Source: Streptomyces sp. NBC_00483 (GTDB taxonomy: Bacteria > Actinomycetota > Actinomycetes > Streptomycetales > Streptomycetaceae). From it: a stretch of DNA of 64,000 nucleotides. The stretch covers positions 6,386,001 to 6,450,000 of the forward strand of contig NZ_CP107880.1 in assembly GCF_036013745.1 (NCBI RefSeq), read 5' to 3'. Below, piece by piece: positions 1 to 11,662 of the stretch (position 1 is its first letter; every line of letters starts with the position of its first letter). The position numbers and the translations under genes were made by a program. Below the pieces are notes generated by a model. The model worked only from the letters and a program-made list of their open reading frames with translations. It had not been told where the DNA came from and ran no database searches.

Positions 1-2
1 TC

Positions 3-518
3 GCGGACCGGCTCGGCGCGCCGCTCGCCGGCGGTCTCGTCGTGGAGAGCGCGGGCACCTGGGGCCACGAGGGCGCGCCCATGGAGGCCAACGCGGAAAC
101 GGTCCTGGCCGACTTCGGTGCGGATGCCTCCGGCTTCGTGGGCCGTGAGCTCCTCGACGACCACGTCATAAGGGCCGACCTGGTCCTGACCGCGACCCGC
201 GACCACCGTGCGCAGGTCATCTCCATGGGCCACAGCGCGGGCCTGCGCACGTTCACGCTGAAGGAGTTCACGCGGCTCGTGCAGGCCATAGACCCGGCCA
301 CGCTTCCGGATCCCCTGGAGTCGGGTGTGGTCGAGCGTGCGCGGTCCCTGGTGCGGGCCGCTGCCGCGCTCCGGGGGTGGCTGCTGGCTCCCTCCGTGGA
401 GGCGGACGAGGTGTACGACCCGTACGGGGCACCGCTGCCGTTCTTCCAGTCGGTGGGCGGCGAGATCCATGAGGCCCTGGACCCGGTGGTCACGGCCTTG
501 ACGGGCGTCAAGAAGTAG
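3..518 (+). CDS. Low-molecular-weight protein-tyrosine-phosphatase family protein (5' end missing)
   Basis: The reading frame is open from the first bases of the window, so the gene begins upstream. The visible part carries SAGTWGHEGAPMEANA, typical of the region after the catalytic loop in low-molecular-weight phosphatases. It also has a C-terminal DPYGAP, where the family's general-acid Asp resides. The CX5R phosphate loop should lie just outside the window and cannot be checked. Members dephosphorylate phosphotyrosine or phosphoarginine; the substrate here is unknown. It is followed after 39 bp by a GC-rich dispersed repeat, then glyA. A GTG at 42 is in frame but would delete conserved sequence, so it is not the true start. 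Confidence 0.85.
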   Translation, partial: ADRLGAPLAGGLVVESAGTWGHEGAPMEANAETVLADFGADASGFVGRELLDDHVIRADLVLTATRDHRAQVISMGHSAGLRTFTLKEFTRLVQAIDPATLPDPLESGVVERARSLVRAAAALRGWLLAPSVEADEVYDPYGAPLPFFQSVGGEIHEALDPVVTALTGVKK

Positions 519-557
519 CTCCGCTCAGGCCCCCCGAAACGTTTACGCCCCATGCCT

Positions 558-607
558 CGATCCAGCCCCGCCGGCGTTTGAGGCGCGGGGTCCGGGGCGG
601 AGCCCCG
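558..607. repeat. GC-rich dispersed intergenic element, copy 1
   Basis: These 50 bp are identical to 51304-51353. The element has two possible hairpins: a CCCCGC/GCGGGG pair around GGCGTTTGAG, and a second in GGGGTCCGGGGCGGAGCCCC. Related copies lie near 24044, 32033, 32104 (inverted), 40750 and 60229. It sits in the gap before glyA and could end transcription from the phosphatase gene. Confidence 0.85.
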
Positions 608-689
608 TGGCGTGACGCCGGGCGGGCGCAACGACGCGGATCTACATTGGAAGGCACTTACCTCCCCGACGCGAGGCCCGGAGCCGACC

Positions 690-1952
690 ATGCCGGTGAT
701 GACACAACCCGCAGCCACAGCGGAGCTACTGCGGCAGGACCCCGAACTGGCCGAGATCCTCCTCGGGGAGACCGCCCGCCAGGCGGACTCCCTCCAGCTC
801 ATCGCCGCGGAGAACTTCACGTCGCCCGCGGTCCTCGCCGCCCTCGGCTCCCCGCTCGCCAACAAGTACGCGGAGGGCTACCCCGGCGCCCGCCACCACG
901 GCGGCTGCGAACTCGTCGACGTCGCCGAACGCCTCGCGATCGACCGCGCCAAGGCCCTCTTCGGCGCCGAACACGTCAACGTACAGGCGCACAGCGGCTC
1001 TTCGGCTGTGCTCGCCGCGTACGCCGTACTGCTGAAGCCCGGCGACACCGTCCTCGCGATGGGCCTGCCGTCCGGCGGCCACCTCACGCACGGCTCACCG
1101 GCCAACTTCTCCGGCCGCTGGTTCGACTTCGTGCCGTACGGCGTCGACGCGGAGAGCGGGCTCATCGACTACGAGCAGGTCCGCGCCGCGGCCCGCGCCC
1201 ACCGCCCCAAGGCCATCGTGTGCGGCTCGATCTCGTACCCCCGGCACATCGACTACGCCGCCTTCCGGGAGATCGCCGACGACGTGGGCGCCCACCTCAT
1301 CGCCGACGCCGCGCACCCCATCGGCCTGGTCGCCGGGGGAGCGGCCCCGAACCCGGTCCCGTACGCCGACATCGTCTGCGCCACCACGCACAAGGTGCTG
1401 CGCGGGCCGCGCGGCGGGATGCTGCTGTGCGCGGCCGAGCTGGCAGACCGCGTCGACCGGGCCGTCTTCCCCTTCACCCAGGGCGGCGCCCAGATGCACA
1501 CGATCGCCGCGAAGGCCGTCGCGTTCGGAGAGGCTGCGCGCCCCGCCTTCACCGCGTACGCCCATCAGGTCGTCGCCAACGCGCGGCTGCTCGCGGGCGC
1601 GCTCGCCGCGGAGGGCTTCGGCATCACCACCGGCGGAACCGACACCCATCTGCTGACCGTGGACCCGGCCCCGCTCGGCGTCGCGGGCGCGGTAGCGCGT
1701 GGCCGGCTCGCCTCGGCGGGCATGATCCTCGACACATGCGCGCTGCCCTACGAAGGGGGCCGCGGCCTGCGGCTCGGCACTGCCGCCGTCACCACACAGG
1801 GCATGGGTGAAGGAGAGATGGCCCGCATCGCGGTGCTCCTGTCGGGTGTCGTACGTGACGTTCTCGACGTCCGCACGGTGCGTGAAGAGGTGCGCCAACT
1901 GGCCGGAAGATTCCCCCCGTACCCCGCCTGGAACGGGGTAGGAGAGCGGTAG
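690..1952 (+). CDS. glyA: Serine hydroxymethyltransferase
   Basis: It encodes about 420 aa of a PLP-dependent serine hydroxymethyltransferase, which interconverts serine plus tetrahydrofolate with glycine plus 5,10-methylene-tetrahydrofolate in the cytoplasm. The folate/PLP signature LIAAENFTSPAVL is near the N-terminus, followed by NKYAEGYPGARHHGG. The PLP lysine is K235 in ATTHKVLRGPRGG. The start is ATG 690 (MPVMTQPA); ATG 699 is an alternative, and the upstream GTG 612 falls in repeat sequence. Streptomyces usually carry a second glyA, so this may be a paralogue (glyA2-like). The downstream gene is a cell-envelope transferase with no obvious metabolic link. Confidence 0.93.
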   Translation: MPVMTQPAATAELLRQDPELAEILLGETARQADSLQLIAAENFTSPAVLAALGSPLANKYAEGYPGARHHGGCELVDVAERLAIDRAKALFGAEHVNVQAHSGSSAVLAAYAVLLKPGDTVLAMGLPSGGHLTHGSPANFSGRWFDFVPYGVDAESGLIDYEQVRAAARAHRPKAIVCGSISYPRHIDYAAFREIADDVGAHLIADAAHPIGLVAGGAAPNPVPYADIVCATTHKVLRGPRGGMLLCAAELADRVDRAVFPFTQGGAQMHTIAAKAVAFGEAARPAFTAYAHQVVANARLLAGALAAEGFGITTGGTDTHLLTVDPAPLGVAGAVARGRLASAGMILDTCALPYEGGRGLRLGTAAVTTQGMGEGEMARIAVLLSGVVRDVLDVRTVREEVRQLAGRFPPYPAWNGVGER

Positions 1953-2091
1953 AACACCCCTTGCGCCGCACCAGTGCACCTCTGGAACCGTCAGCCGTGC
2001 AACCATCGTCGCTACCCGGAAGTCCCCAACCCTAAGCACGCGAGGCTAGGGTGTGGGGCTGAGATGGCCAGCGATACCTGTGGGGAAGCCC

Positions 2092-3423
2092 GTGCGTGAA
2101 TACCTGCTGACGCTCTGCATCACGGCCGCGGTGACCTATCTGCTCACAGGCCCGGTGCGGAAGTTCGCGATCGTGGCCGGCGCCATGCCGGAGATCCGTG
2201 CACGTGACGTGCACCGGGAGCCCACGCCGCGGCTCGGCGGTATCGCCATGTTCTTCGGCCTGTGCGCGGGCCTGCTCGTCGCCGATCACCTGACCAACCT
2301 GGACAAGGTCTTCGAGTCCTCGAACGAACCGCGGGCGCTGCTCTCCGGCGCCGCCCTGATCTGGCTGATCGGCGTCCTGGACGACAAGTTCGAGATCGAC
2401 GCCCTCATCAAGCTCGGCGGCCAGATGATCGCCGCGGGCGTGATGGTGATGCAGGGCCTGACGATCCTTTGGCTGCCGATCCCCGGTGTGGGGACGGTGT
2501 CGCTGACGCAGTGGCAGGGGACCCTGCTCACCGTCGCGCTCGTCGTGATCACCATCAACGCGGTGAACTTCGTCGACGGCCTCGACGGGCTCGCGGCGGG
2601 CATGGTGTGCATCGCCGCCGCCGCGTTCTTCCTGTACGCGTACCGGATCTGGTACGGCTACGGCATCGAGTCCGCGGCCCCGGCCACGCTGTTCGCGGCG
2701 ATCCTGATGGGCATGTGTCTGGGCTTCCTGCCGCACAACATCCATCCGGCCAGAATCTTCATGGGCGACTCGGGCTCCATGCTCATCGGTCTCGTCCTCG
2801 CGGCCGGCGCGATCTCCATCACAGGGCAGGTCGACCCGGACGCGCTCAAGCTCAACCTCGGCGGCTCCACCCGCGACACCACGCACGCGATGCTGCCCGT
2901 CTTCATCCCGCTGCTGATGCCGCTGACGATCATCGCGATCCCGTTCGCCGACCTCGTCCTCGCGATCGTGCGCCGCACCTGGAACGGGCAGTCGCCGTTC
3001 GCGGCGGACCGCGGGCATCTGCACCACCGGCTCCTGGAGATCGGCCACTCGCACTCCCGCGCGGTGCTGATCATGTACTTCTGGTCGGGCCTCATCGCCT
3101 TCGGCGCGGTCGCCTACTCGGTGCACTCCGCGTCCGGGATGTGGGTCATGCTCACCATCGTCGCGCTGAGCTTCGTCGGGCTCGTCATGCTCCTGCTGCC
3201 GCGCTTCACGCCGCACGCGCCGCGCTGGGCCCAGCACTTGGTGCCGCCGCGCTACCGGCGACCGGCCGGGGGAGGGGACGGGGCGGCCGAGCCGTCCGAG
3301 GGCTCCGAGACGTCCGGCGGCGAACCGGACCGCGACCGGATCCCCGCGGGTGTCAACGGAGCGACGGCGATCGGCGCCCGTTCGCGCTTCACGGATCGGC
3401 GTAAGGCCGGAACGTCTCGTTGA
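2092..3423 (+). CDS. UDP-GlcNAc:undecaprenyl-phosphate GlcNAc-1-phosphate transferase (WecA/Rfe/MraY superfamily)
   Basis: This is a polytopic membrane enzyme of about 443 aa that transfers a sugar-1-phosphate from a UDP-sugar to undecaprenyl phosphate, starting a cell-wall glycopolymer. Superfamily motifs appear in order: DVHREPTPRLGG, GVLDDKFEID (DD pair), NAVNFVDGLDG, FMGDSGSM and the C-terminal HLHHRLLEIGHSH. The GlcNAc specificity is a family assignment. The GTG start at 2092 follows GGGGAAGCCC; GTG 2053 is in frame but lacks an RBS. The C-terminal 60 residues are hydrophilic and variable. It is the last gene before the atp operon, the order seen in S. coelicolor. Confidence 0.9.
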   Translation: MREYLLTLCITAAVTYLLTGPVRKFAIVAGAMPEIRARDVHREPTPRLGGIAMFFGLCAGLLVADHLTNLDKVFESSNEPRALLSGAALIWLIGVLDDKFEIDALIKLGGQMIAAGVMVMQGLTILWLPIPGVGTVSLTQWQGTLLTVALVVITINAVNFVDGLDGLAAGMVCIAAAAFFLYAYRIWYGYGIESAAPATLFAAILMGMCLGFLPHNIHPARIFMGDSGSMLIGLVLAAGAISITGQVDPDALKLNLGGSTRDTTHAMLPVFIPLLMPLTIIAIPFADLVLAIVRRTWNGQSPFAADRGHLHHRLLEIGHSHSRAVLIMYFWSGLIAFGAVAYSVHSASGMWVMLTIVALSFVGLVMLLLPRFTPHAPRWAQHLVPPRYRRPAGGGDGAAEPSEGSETSGGEPDRDRIPAGVNGATAIGARSRFTDRRKAGTSR

Positions 3424-3696
3424 CGCGGGCGATCACGAAGTCCGAAATGAGCCCAATACCAGACATGTTGGCCTCGTGCGTGCACAGACGCGCAGGATCC
3501 CCCTCACGTGTGACGGTTGGCACACCTTCTAGGTAAAGACCGCATCAAATAGTTTGTGATACCGTTCACGAAGCCAGGGGGAGGGCCGAAAGGCCTTAGT
3601 GCAACGGCCATTTGGCCCGAATCGGACTGCCGAATCCCCGGACTACGCTCGTCCATGACGACACCCTGCCCCACACCAGTAAGCGGAGTTGCCGCC
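3424..3696 (+). promoter_or_regulatory. Non-coding leader and promoter region of the atp operon
   Basis: No gene is seen in these 273 bp. TACGCT at 3644-3649 is a -10-like hexamer five bases before an in-frame ATG at 3655. A transcript starting there could be leaderless for a 14-residue longer AtpI, or could use the internal ATG 3697 with its AGCGGAG ribosome-binding site. A second promoter-like stretch lies near 3540-3570, which is less GC-rich than its surroundings. Confidence 0.45.
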
Positions 3697-4155
3697 ATGC
3701 CGTCCAATGACGCACGGACCCTTCTTCAAGCCGTCGTACCAACCGCTGTCGCGGGCGTGATTGCCGCGGTGATCAGTGGTGTGGTTGCGGGCGGCAAGGG
3801 GGCCATCGGTGCGCTGGTCGGTGCTCTTGTGGTCATCGTGTTCATGGGCCTCGGGCAGCTCGTGCTGATCCGCACGGCAAAATCGCTTCCGCAGCTGTTC
3901 CAGGCGATGGGGCTGATGCTCTACGTCGCCCAGCTGCTGCTGCTCTTGATCTTCGTGGCAGTCTTCAAGGACACGACTCTCTTCAATCCCAAGACCTTTG
4001 CCATCGCGCTGGTGGTCTCGACCGTCGTGTGGATGGCAGCCCAGGCCCGCGCTCACATGAAGGCCAAGATTTTCTATATCGATCCCGAGTCGGCGCCCGG
4101 ATCCAAGGGGTCCGGAAGCAGCGAAAGGGACGAGAAGACCGGGTCGTCATCGTGA
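3697..4155 (+). CDS. atpI: ATP synthase I-like membrane protein
   Basis: This protein of about 152 aa has three to four hydrophobic segments (AVVPTAVAGVIAAVISG, IGALVGALVVIVFMG, LLLLLIFVAVF, FAIALVVSTVVWM) and a hydrophilic tail rich in Ser, Gly and Lys. Its position first in the atp operon and its hydrophobic pattern identify AtpI, which in other bacteria helps assemble the c-ring or transport Mg2+. Sequence conservation in this family is low, so the call leans on context. The start at 3697 (MPSNDART) has AGCGGAG upstream; ATG 3655 is an in-frame alternative. It is followed by a 225-bp gap to atpB. Confidence 0.8.
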   Translation: MPSNDARTLLQAVVPTAVAGVIAAVISGVVAGGKGAIGALVGALVVIVFMGLGQLVLIRTAKSLPQLFQAMGLMLYVAQLLLLLIFVAVFKDTTLFNPKTFAIALVVSTVVWMAAQARAHMKAKIFYIDPESAPGSKGSGSSERDEKTGSSS

Positions 4156-4380
4156 GAGGTAGGGCCGGGATAAGCACCCGTTCGTCGGGCTGCTATCGTC
4201 CGGTGCCAACTGCGGCATCGCCGGCGCGGGCACGAGAGCTGACGCCTGCACGATCGCGAGGCTCACTGCCTGCCCGCCGCCCCCACGCCCGAAACACCAG
4301 ACCGGTGCCGATCCGCGGCTGCGCGCCGCACCGACACAACGAGGTTGCCGTACTTATGCGTCACGCCGAAGGAGCCCGCG

Positions 4381-5199
4381 GTGAGTGCTGACACGACCCA
4401 GCTCGCCTTTGACTGGAGCTGTCGGATCATGTCCGACAACGGATGCGGCTTCCCGGCGCCGGGCCTGCACTCCTTCCTGTTCGAACCGATTGCCGACTTC
4501 GGCTGGTTCTACTTCAACAAGGTGATGCTGCTCGCTCTCATCACCACGGTCATCATCTGCTGGTTCTTCTACGTCGCGTTCGGCCGCTCGAAGGTCGTGC
4601 CCGGCAAGATCCAGATGATCGGTGAGGCCGGCTACGACTTCGTCCGCCGCAACATCGTCTACGAGACGCTGGGCAAGCGCGAGGGCGAGAAGTACGTCCC
4701 GATCATGGTCTCGCTGTTCTTCTTCATCTGGATCATGAACGTCTGGTCGGTCATTCCGCTGGCTCAGTTCCCGGTCGGATCGGTCATTGCCTACCCGATC
4801 GTCCTCGCGGCCATCGTGTACCTGATCTGGGTGCCGCTGACTTTCAAGCGCCATGGTTTCGTGGGCGGTTGGAAGAACATCACCGGCTACGACAACTCGC
4901 TCGGCCCGATCAAGTGGCTGGTCTCGTTCATCGAGTTCTTCTCGAACCTGCTGGTCCGCCCGTTCACGCACGCGGTCCGACTCTTCGCGAACATGTTCGC
5001 GGGTCACCTGATGCTGGTGATGTTCACCGTCGCCTCCTGGTACCTGCTGAACAGCTGGATGATCCCGGCCGCGGGTGTCTCCTTCGTCATGACGATGGTC
5101 ATGATCCTCTTCGAGCTTTTCGTGCAGGCCGTCCAGGCATACGTCTTCGTGCTGCTGGCCTGCTCGTACATTCAGGGCGCTCTCGCCGAGCACCACTGA
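4381..5199 (+). CDS. atpB: F0F1 ATP synthase subunit a
   Basis: This membrane subunit of about 272 aa forms the stator half-channels for protons beside the c-ring. The essential arginine lies in the strongly conserved stretch THAVRLFANMFAGHLML, and a late glutamate/glutamine helix (FELFVQAVQAYVFVLLACSYI) completes the channel. The start is GTG 4381, directly after GGAGCCCGCG. An upstream ATG at 4357 would add only eight residues. The 225 bp between atpI and atpB contain no gene; TATCGT near 4194 is a possible -10 but nothing firm supports a promoter. atpE follows after 75 bp. Confidence 0.96.
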   Translation: MSADTTQLAFDWSCRIMSDNGCGFPAPGLHSFLFEPIADFGWFYFNKVMLLALITTVIICWFFYVAFGRSKVVPGKIQMIGEAGYDFVRRNIVYETLGKREGEKYVPIMVSLFFFIWIMNVWSVIPLAQFPVGSVIAYPIVLAAIVYLIWVPLTFKRHGFVGGWKNITGYDNSLGPIKWLVSFIEFFSNLLVRPFTHAVRLFANMFAGHLMLVMFTVASWYLLNSWMIPAAGVSFVMTMVMILFELFVQAVQAYVFVLLACSYIQGALAEHH

Positions 5200-5256
5200 G
5201 CTGCACCCGTCCAACCACCCCAGGTCGTCCGGTGGACAACCCCCACCGGTTCGTAA

Positions 5257-5514
<258 letters not shown>

Positions 5515-5551
5515 TTTCTGTACCTGACACGATTCGACGAAAGGCACTGAT

Positions 5552-6100
5552 GTGATCGCCAACCTGGTTGCACTCGCGGCCGAGGAGGAGCAGAGCCCGC
5601 TCGTCCCGCCCGGTCCCGAGCTGCTCATTGGCACCCTTGCCTTCGCCATCGTCTTCTTCGTCTTCGCCAAGAAGCTCCTCCCGCGTATCAACAAGACGCT
5701 GGAAGAGCGCCACGCGAAGATCGAAGGCGGTATCGAGAAGGCCGAGGCGCTTCAGACCGAGGCCCAGAGCGTGCTCGAGCAGTACAAGGCTCAGCTCGCC
5801 GAGGCCCGGCACGAGGCCGCGCGGCTGCGCCAGGAGGCGCAGGAGCAGGGTGCCGCGCTCATCGCCGAGATGCGTGCGGAGGGTCAGCGGCAGCGTGAGG
5901 AGATCATCGCCGCCGGCCACTCGCAGATCGAGGCCGACCGCAAGGCCGCCGCTCAGGCGCTGCGTCAGGACGTGGGCCTGCTGGCCACCGACCTGGCCGG
6001 CAAGCTTGTCGGCGAGTCCCTCGAGGACACCGCCCGGCAGTCGCGCACGATCGACCGCTTCCTCGACGAGCTCGAGGAGAAGGCAGAGGCTGCACGATGA
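5552..6100 (+). CDS. atpF: F0F1 ATP synthase subunit b
   Basis: The 182-aa peripheral-stalk subunit has one N-terminal membrane helix (LLIGTLAFAIVFFVFAKKLL) followed by a long charged helix rich in Ala, Glu, Arg and Gln (for example EQYKAQLAEARHEAARLRQE) that dimerises. The start is GTG 5552 after GAAAGGCACTGAT; an ATG two bases earlier is followed at once by a stop. The stop overlaps the atpH start as ATGA, so translation is probably coupled. Confidence 0.95.
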   Translation: MIANLVALAAEEEQSPLVPPGPELLIGTLAFAIVFFVFAKKLLPRINKTLEERHAKIEGGIEKAEALQTEAQSVLEQYKAQLAEARHEAARLRQEAQEQGAALIAEMRAEGQRQREEIIAAGHSQIEADRKAAAQALRQDVGLLATDLAGKLVGESLEDTARQSRTIDRFLDELEEKAEAAR

Positions 6101-6918
6101 CCGCCCACGGAGCGAGCCGCGAGGCACTGGCCGCCGCGCGTGAGCGTCTGGACGCGCTGACCGACAACACGTCGGTCGACGCCAAGGCGCTCGCCGGCGA
6201 CCTGGCCTCGGTGACCGCGCTGCTGCAGCGCGAGGTCAGCCTGCGACGGGTCCTGACCGACCCGGCTCAGGCCGGTGAGGCCAAGGCCGAGCTCGCGAGC
6301 CGCCTGCTCGGCGGCCAGGTCGGCGGCGAGACCGTCGACCTGGTGTCCGGCCTGGTCCGCTCCCGGTGGTCGGCCTCCCGCGACCTGGTCGACTCCCTCG
6401 AGGAGCTGGCCAACACCGCGGACCTGACCGCGGCGCAGAAGAGCGGTGAACTCGACGACGTCGAGGACGAGCTGTTCCGGTTCGGCCGGATCGTCTCCTC
6501 CAACACCGAGCTGCGCGCCGCACTGACCGACAAGTCCGCTTCGAACTCGGCCAAGGGCGAGCTCGTCAAGCAGCTGCTCGACGGCCGGGCCAAGCCCACC
6601 ACCGAGCGGATCGTCGGCCGTCTTGTGACCGCGCCGCGGGGACGTAGCCTGGAAGCGGGACTCGAGTCCCTCTCCAAGCTCGCCGCCGAGCGTCGCGAGC
6701 GCATGGTGGCGGTCGTCACCACCGCGGTGCCGCTGAGCGACGCGCAGAAGCAGCGTCTGGGTGCGTCCCTGGCGAAGCTCTACGGGCGTCAGATGCACCT
6801 GAACCTGGACGTGGACCCCGAGGTCCTCGGCGGGATCAAGGTGCAGGTGGGTGACGAGGTCATCAACGGCTCGATCGCGGACCGCATCGAGGAGGCCGGC
6901 CGCCGTATGGCCGGCTGA
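6097..6918 (+). CDS. atpH: F0F1 ATP synthase subunit delta
   Basis: At 273 aa this is the long actinobacterial form of delta, about 90 residues more than the E. coli protein. The C-terminal part has the family signature EVLGGIKVQVGDEVINGSI, which joins F1 to the stalk. The N-terminal half is helical and seems to be a divergent repeat of the delta fold. The ATG overlaps the atpF stop by four bases. A 120-bp gap with RNA hairpins separates it from atpA, an unusually long gap for this operon. Confidence 0.94.
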   Translation: MTAHGASREALAAARERLDALTDNTSVDAKALAGDLASVTALLQREVSLRRVLTDPAQAGEAKAELASRLLGGQVGGETVDLVSGLVRSRWSASRDLVDSLEELANTADLTAAQKSGELDDVEDELFRFGRIVSSNTELRAALTDKSASNSAKGELVKQLLDGRAKPTTERIVGRLVTAPRGRSLEAGLESLSKLAAERRERMVAVVTTAVPLSDAQKQRLGASLAKLYGRQMHLNLDVDPEVLGGIKVQVGDEVINGSIADRIEEAGRRMAG

Positions 6919-6944
6919 CCGCAACAAGCTCAACACGTACGACT

Positions 6945-7018
6945 ACGGCCCTAGTTGGGCCGTGCAGAGGATTCCTGGGGGCTGACCCCAGACCCCCCAA
7001 GAACACTTCGGGCCCAAC
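6945..7018 (+). promoter_or_regulatory. Intercistronic RNA structure between atpH and atpA
   Basis: Hairpin 1 is ACGGCCC(6945-6951)/GGGCCGT(6957-6963). Hairpin 2 is CTGGGG(6975-6980)/CCCCAG(6986-6991). GTTGGGCC (6954-6961), part of hairpin 1, is also perfectly complementary to GGCCCAAC (7011-7018), just ahead of the atpA ribosome-binding site AGGAGAG. Two mutually exclusive folds are therefore possible. Function is inferred. Confidence 0.5.
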
Positions 7019-7038
7019 AAGGAGAGCAGGGAACCCAG

Positions 7039-8628
7039 ATGGCGGAGCTCACGATCCGGCCGGAGGAGATCCGGGACGCGCTGGAGAACTTTGTCCAGGC
7101 GTACAAGCCGGACGCGGCCTCGCGCGAGGAGGTCGGTACGGTCACCCTTGCCGGCGACGGCATCGCGAAGGTCGAGGGCCTCCCCTCGGCCATGGCCAAC
7201 GAACTGCTGAAGTTCGAGGACGGCACCCTCGGCCTCGCGCTCAACCTGGAAGAGCGCGAGATCGGCGCCATCGTCCTGGGCGAGTTCAGCGGCGTCGAGG
7301 AGGGACAGCCGGTCACGCGTACCGGCGAGGTCCTGTCCGTCGGCGTCGGCGAGGGCTACCTGGGTCGCGTCGTCGACCCGCTCGGCGCCCCGATCGACGG
7401 TCTCGGCGAGATCGAGACCAGCGGTCGTCGCGCCCTCGAGCTGCAGGCCCCGGGCGTCATGGCCCGTAAGTCGGTCCACGAGCCGATGGAGACCGGCTAC
7501 AAGGCCGTCGACGCGATGACCCCCGTCGGCCGTGGTCAGCGTCAGCTGATCATTGGTGACCGCCAGACCGGCAAGACCGCCCTGGCCGTCGACACGATCA
7601 TCAACCAGCGCGACAACTGGCGCACCGGCGACCCGAACAAGCAGGTCCGCTGCGTCTACGTCGCCGTCGGTCAGAAGGGCTCCACCATCGCCTCCGTGCG
7701 TGGTGCGCTCGAAGAGGCCGGCGCGCTGGAGTACACGACCATCGTCGCCGCCCCGGCGTCCGACCCGGCCGGCTTCAAGTACCTGGCGCCGTACACCGGT
7801 TCGGCCATCGGCCAGCAGTGGATGTACGAGGGCAAGCACGTCCTCATCATCTTCGACGACCTCTCGAAGCAGGCCGACGCCTACCGCGCCGTGTCCCTGC
7901 TGCTCCGCCGCCCGCCGGGGCGCGAGGCCTACCCGGGTGACGTCTTCTACCTGCACTCCCGTCTGCTCGAGCGCTGCGCGAAGCTCTCGGACGAGATGGG
8001 CGCCGGTTCGATGACGGGTCTGCCGATCGTGGAGACCAAGGCGAATGACGTCTCGGCGTTCATTCCGACCAACGTCATCTCCATCACCGACGGCCAGTGC
8101 TTCCTGGAGTCCGACCTGTTCAACGCCGGCCAGCGTCCGGCCCTGAACGTCGGTATCTCGGTCTCGCGTGTGGGTGGTTCCGCCCAGCACAAGGCCATGA
8201 AGCAGGTCTCCGGCCGACTCCGTCTGGACCTGGCCCAGTACCGCGAGCTGGAGGCGTTCGCCGCCTTCGGTTCCGACCTGGACGCCGCGTCGAAGGCGCA
8301 GCTGGAGCGCGGTCAGCGTCTCGTCGAGCTACTGAAGCAGGCGCAGTACGAGCCGATGGCCACCGAGGACCAGGTCGTCTCCGTCTGGGCCGGTACCAAC
8401 GGCAAGATGGACGAGGTGCCGGTCTCCGACATCCGCCGCTTCGAGAAGGAGCTCCTGGAGCACCTGCACCGCAAGGAGCAGGGACTCATGACCTCCATCA
8501 AGGAGGGCGGCAAGATGTCGAACGACACCATCCAGGCCATCGACGAGGCCGTCGCCGACTTCAAGAAGCAGTTCGAGACCTCGGACGGGAAGCTTCTCGG
8601 CGAGGACGCTCCGGCCGCCGCCAAGTGA
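7039..8628 (+). CDS. atpA: F0F1 ATP synthase subunit alpha
   Basis: This 529-aa non-catalytic nucleotide-binding subunit of the F1 hexamer has the P-loop GDRQTGKT and the Walker B strand [11 protein letters not shown]. The ATP-synthase alpha/beta signature region is intact, and the C-terminal helical domain ends normally. The start ATG 7039 (MAELTIRP) is preceded by AGGAGAGCAGGG. An upstream frame from 6955 reads through the structured leader and is not part of the protein. atpG follows after 21 bp. Confidence 0.97.
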   Translation: MAELTIRPEEIRDALENFVQAYKPDAASREEVGTVTLAGDGIAKVEGLPSAMANELLKFEDGTLGLALNLEEREIGAIVLGEFSGVEEGQPVTRTGEVLSVGVGEGYLGRVVDPLGAPIDGLGEIETSGRRALELQAPGVMARKSVHEPMETGYKAVDAMTPVGRGQRQLIIGDRQTGKTALAVDTIINQRDNWRTGDPNKQVRCVYVAVGQKGSTIASVRGALEEAGALEYTTIVAAPASDPAGFKYLAPYTGSAIGQQWMYEGKHVLIIFDDLSKQADAYRAVSLLLRRPPGREAYPGDVFYLHSRLLERCAKLSDEMGAGSMTGLPIVETKANDVSAFIPTNVISITDGQCFLESDLFNAGQRPALNVGISVSRVGGSAQHKAMKQVSGRLRLDLAQYRELEAFAAFGSDLDAASKAQLERGQRLVELLKQAQYEPMATEDQVVSVWAGTNGKMDEVPVSDIRRFEKELLEHLHRKEQGLMTSIKEGGKMSNDTIQAIDEAVADFKKQFETSDGKLLGEDAPAAAK

Positions 8629-8649
8629 CGTAAGGAAGGGACCTGACTC

Positions 8650-11012
<2,363 letters not shown>

Positions 11013-11127
11013 GCTGCAGAGCTCCAGGGAGGGCCGGGGTGCGTCCCGGCCCTCCCGCAACGCCCACTAGACTTTGAACCGACACCCGGCAGCGAGTGCC
11101 GCCGGGTGGTGACCCGAGGAGCCCACC

Positions 11128-11502
11128 TTGGCTGCTGAGCTGCACGTCGAGCTCGTCGCCGCGGACCGTAGTGTCTGGTCCGGCGAGGCCACCCTGGTCG
11201 TCGCGCGTACCACGTCCGGCGACATCGGCGTCATGCCCGGTCACCAGCCGCTGCTCGGTGTGCTGGAGTCGGGACCCGTGACGATCCGTACGACGGACGG
11301 GGGAACGGTCGTGGCGGCTGTCCACGGCGGTTTCGTCTCGTTCGCCGACAACAAGCTGTCCCTGCTGGCCGAGATCGCCGAGCTTTCGGACGAGATCGAC
11401 GCCCAGCGGGCGGAGCGGGCGCTGGAGCGCGCGAAGTCGGACGCGGACGCGTCGGCCGAGCGTCGTGCCGACGTTCGACTCCGTACGGTGGCGGCGCGCT
11501 GA
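11128..11502 (+). CDS. atpC: F0F1 ATP synthase subunit epsilon
   Basis: The 124-aa subunit has an N-terminal beta sandwich (LHVELVAADRSVWSGEA, GDIGVMPGHQPLLG, VHGGFVSF) and a C-terminal helical arm (AQRAERALERAKSD) that in relatives inhibits ATP hydrolysis. The start is TTG 11128, seven bases after CGAGGAG; no ATG or GTG suits this position. It is the last gene of the operon and is followed by a strong stem-loop. Confidence 0.94.
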   Translation: MAAELHVELVAADRSVWSGEATLVVARTTSGDIGVMPGHQPLLGVLESGPVTIRTTDGGTVVAAVHGGFVSFADNKLSLLAEIAELSDEIDAQRAERALERAKSDADASAERRADVRLRTVAAR

Positions 11503-11524
11503 ATCCAGCGAGCCACATGATGTA

Positions 11525-11577
11525 CCTCAGCCGCGGCCCAGGCCGGAGATAATCTCCGGACCGGGTCGCGGCTGAGG
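11525..11577 (+). terminator. Terminator of the atp operon
   Basis: A long stem pairs CCTCAGCCGCG (11525-11535) with CGCGGCTGAGG (11567-11577). It encloses an inner perfect stem CCGGAGA/TCTCCGG around TAA. The U tract is weak, as usual in Streptomyces. It begins 22 bp after the atpC stop. Confidence 0.85.
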
Positions 11578-11662
11578 CGATCTACCGGTAGTTGCTGTTT
11601 TTGCTGTTCCGTTATCAGGCATTCGGCGCCTGATCGGTCGAGAAGCGAGGAGGTCGGTGCAG

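Noticed and set aside
578..1810. 410-codon frame overlapping glyA
   Set aside because: Arg-rich shadow in another frame. SHMT motifs and third-position GC bias support only the glyA frame.
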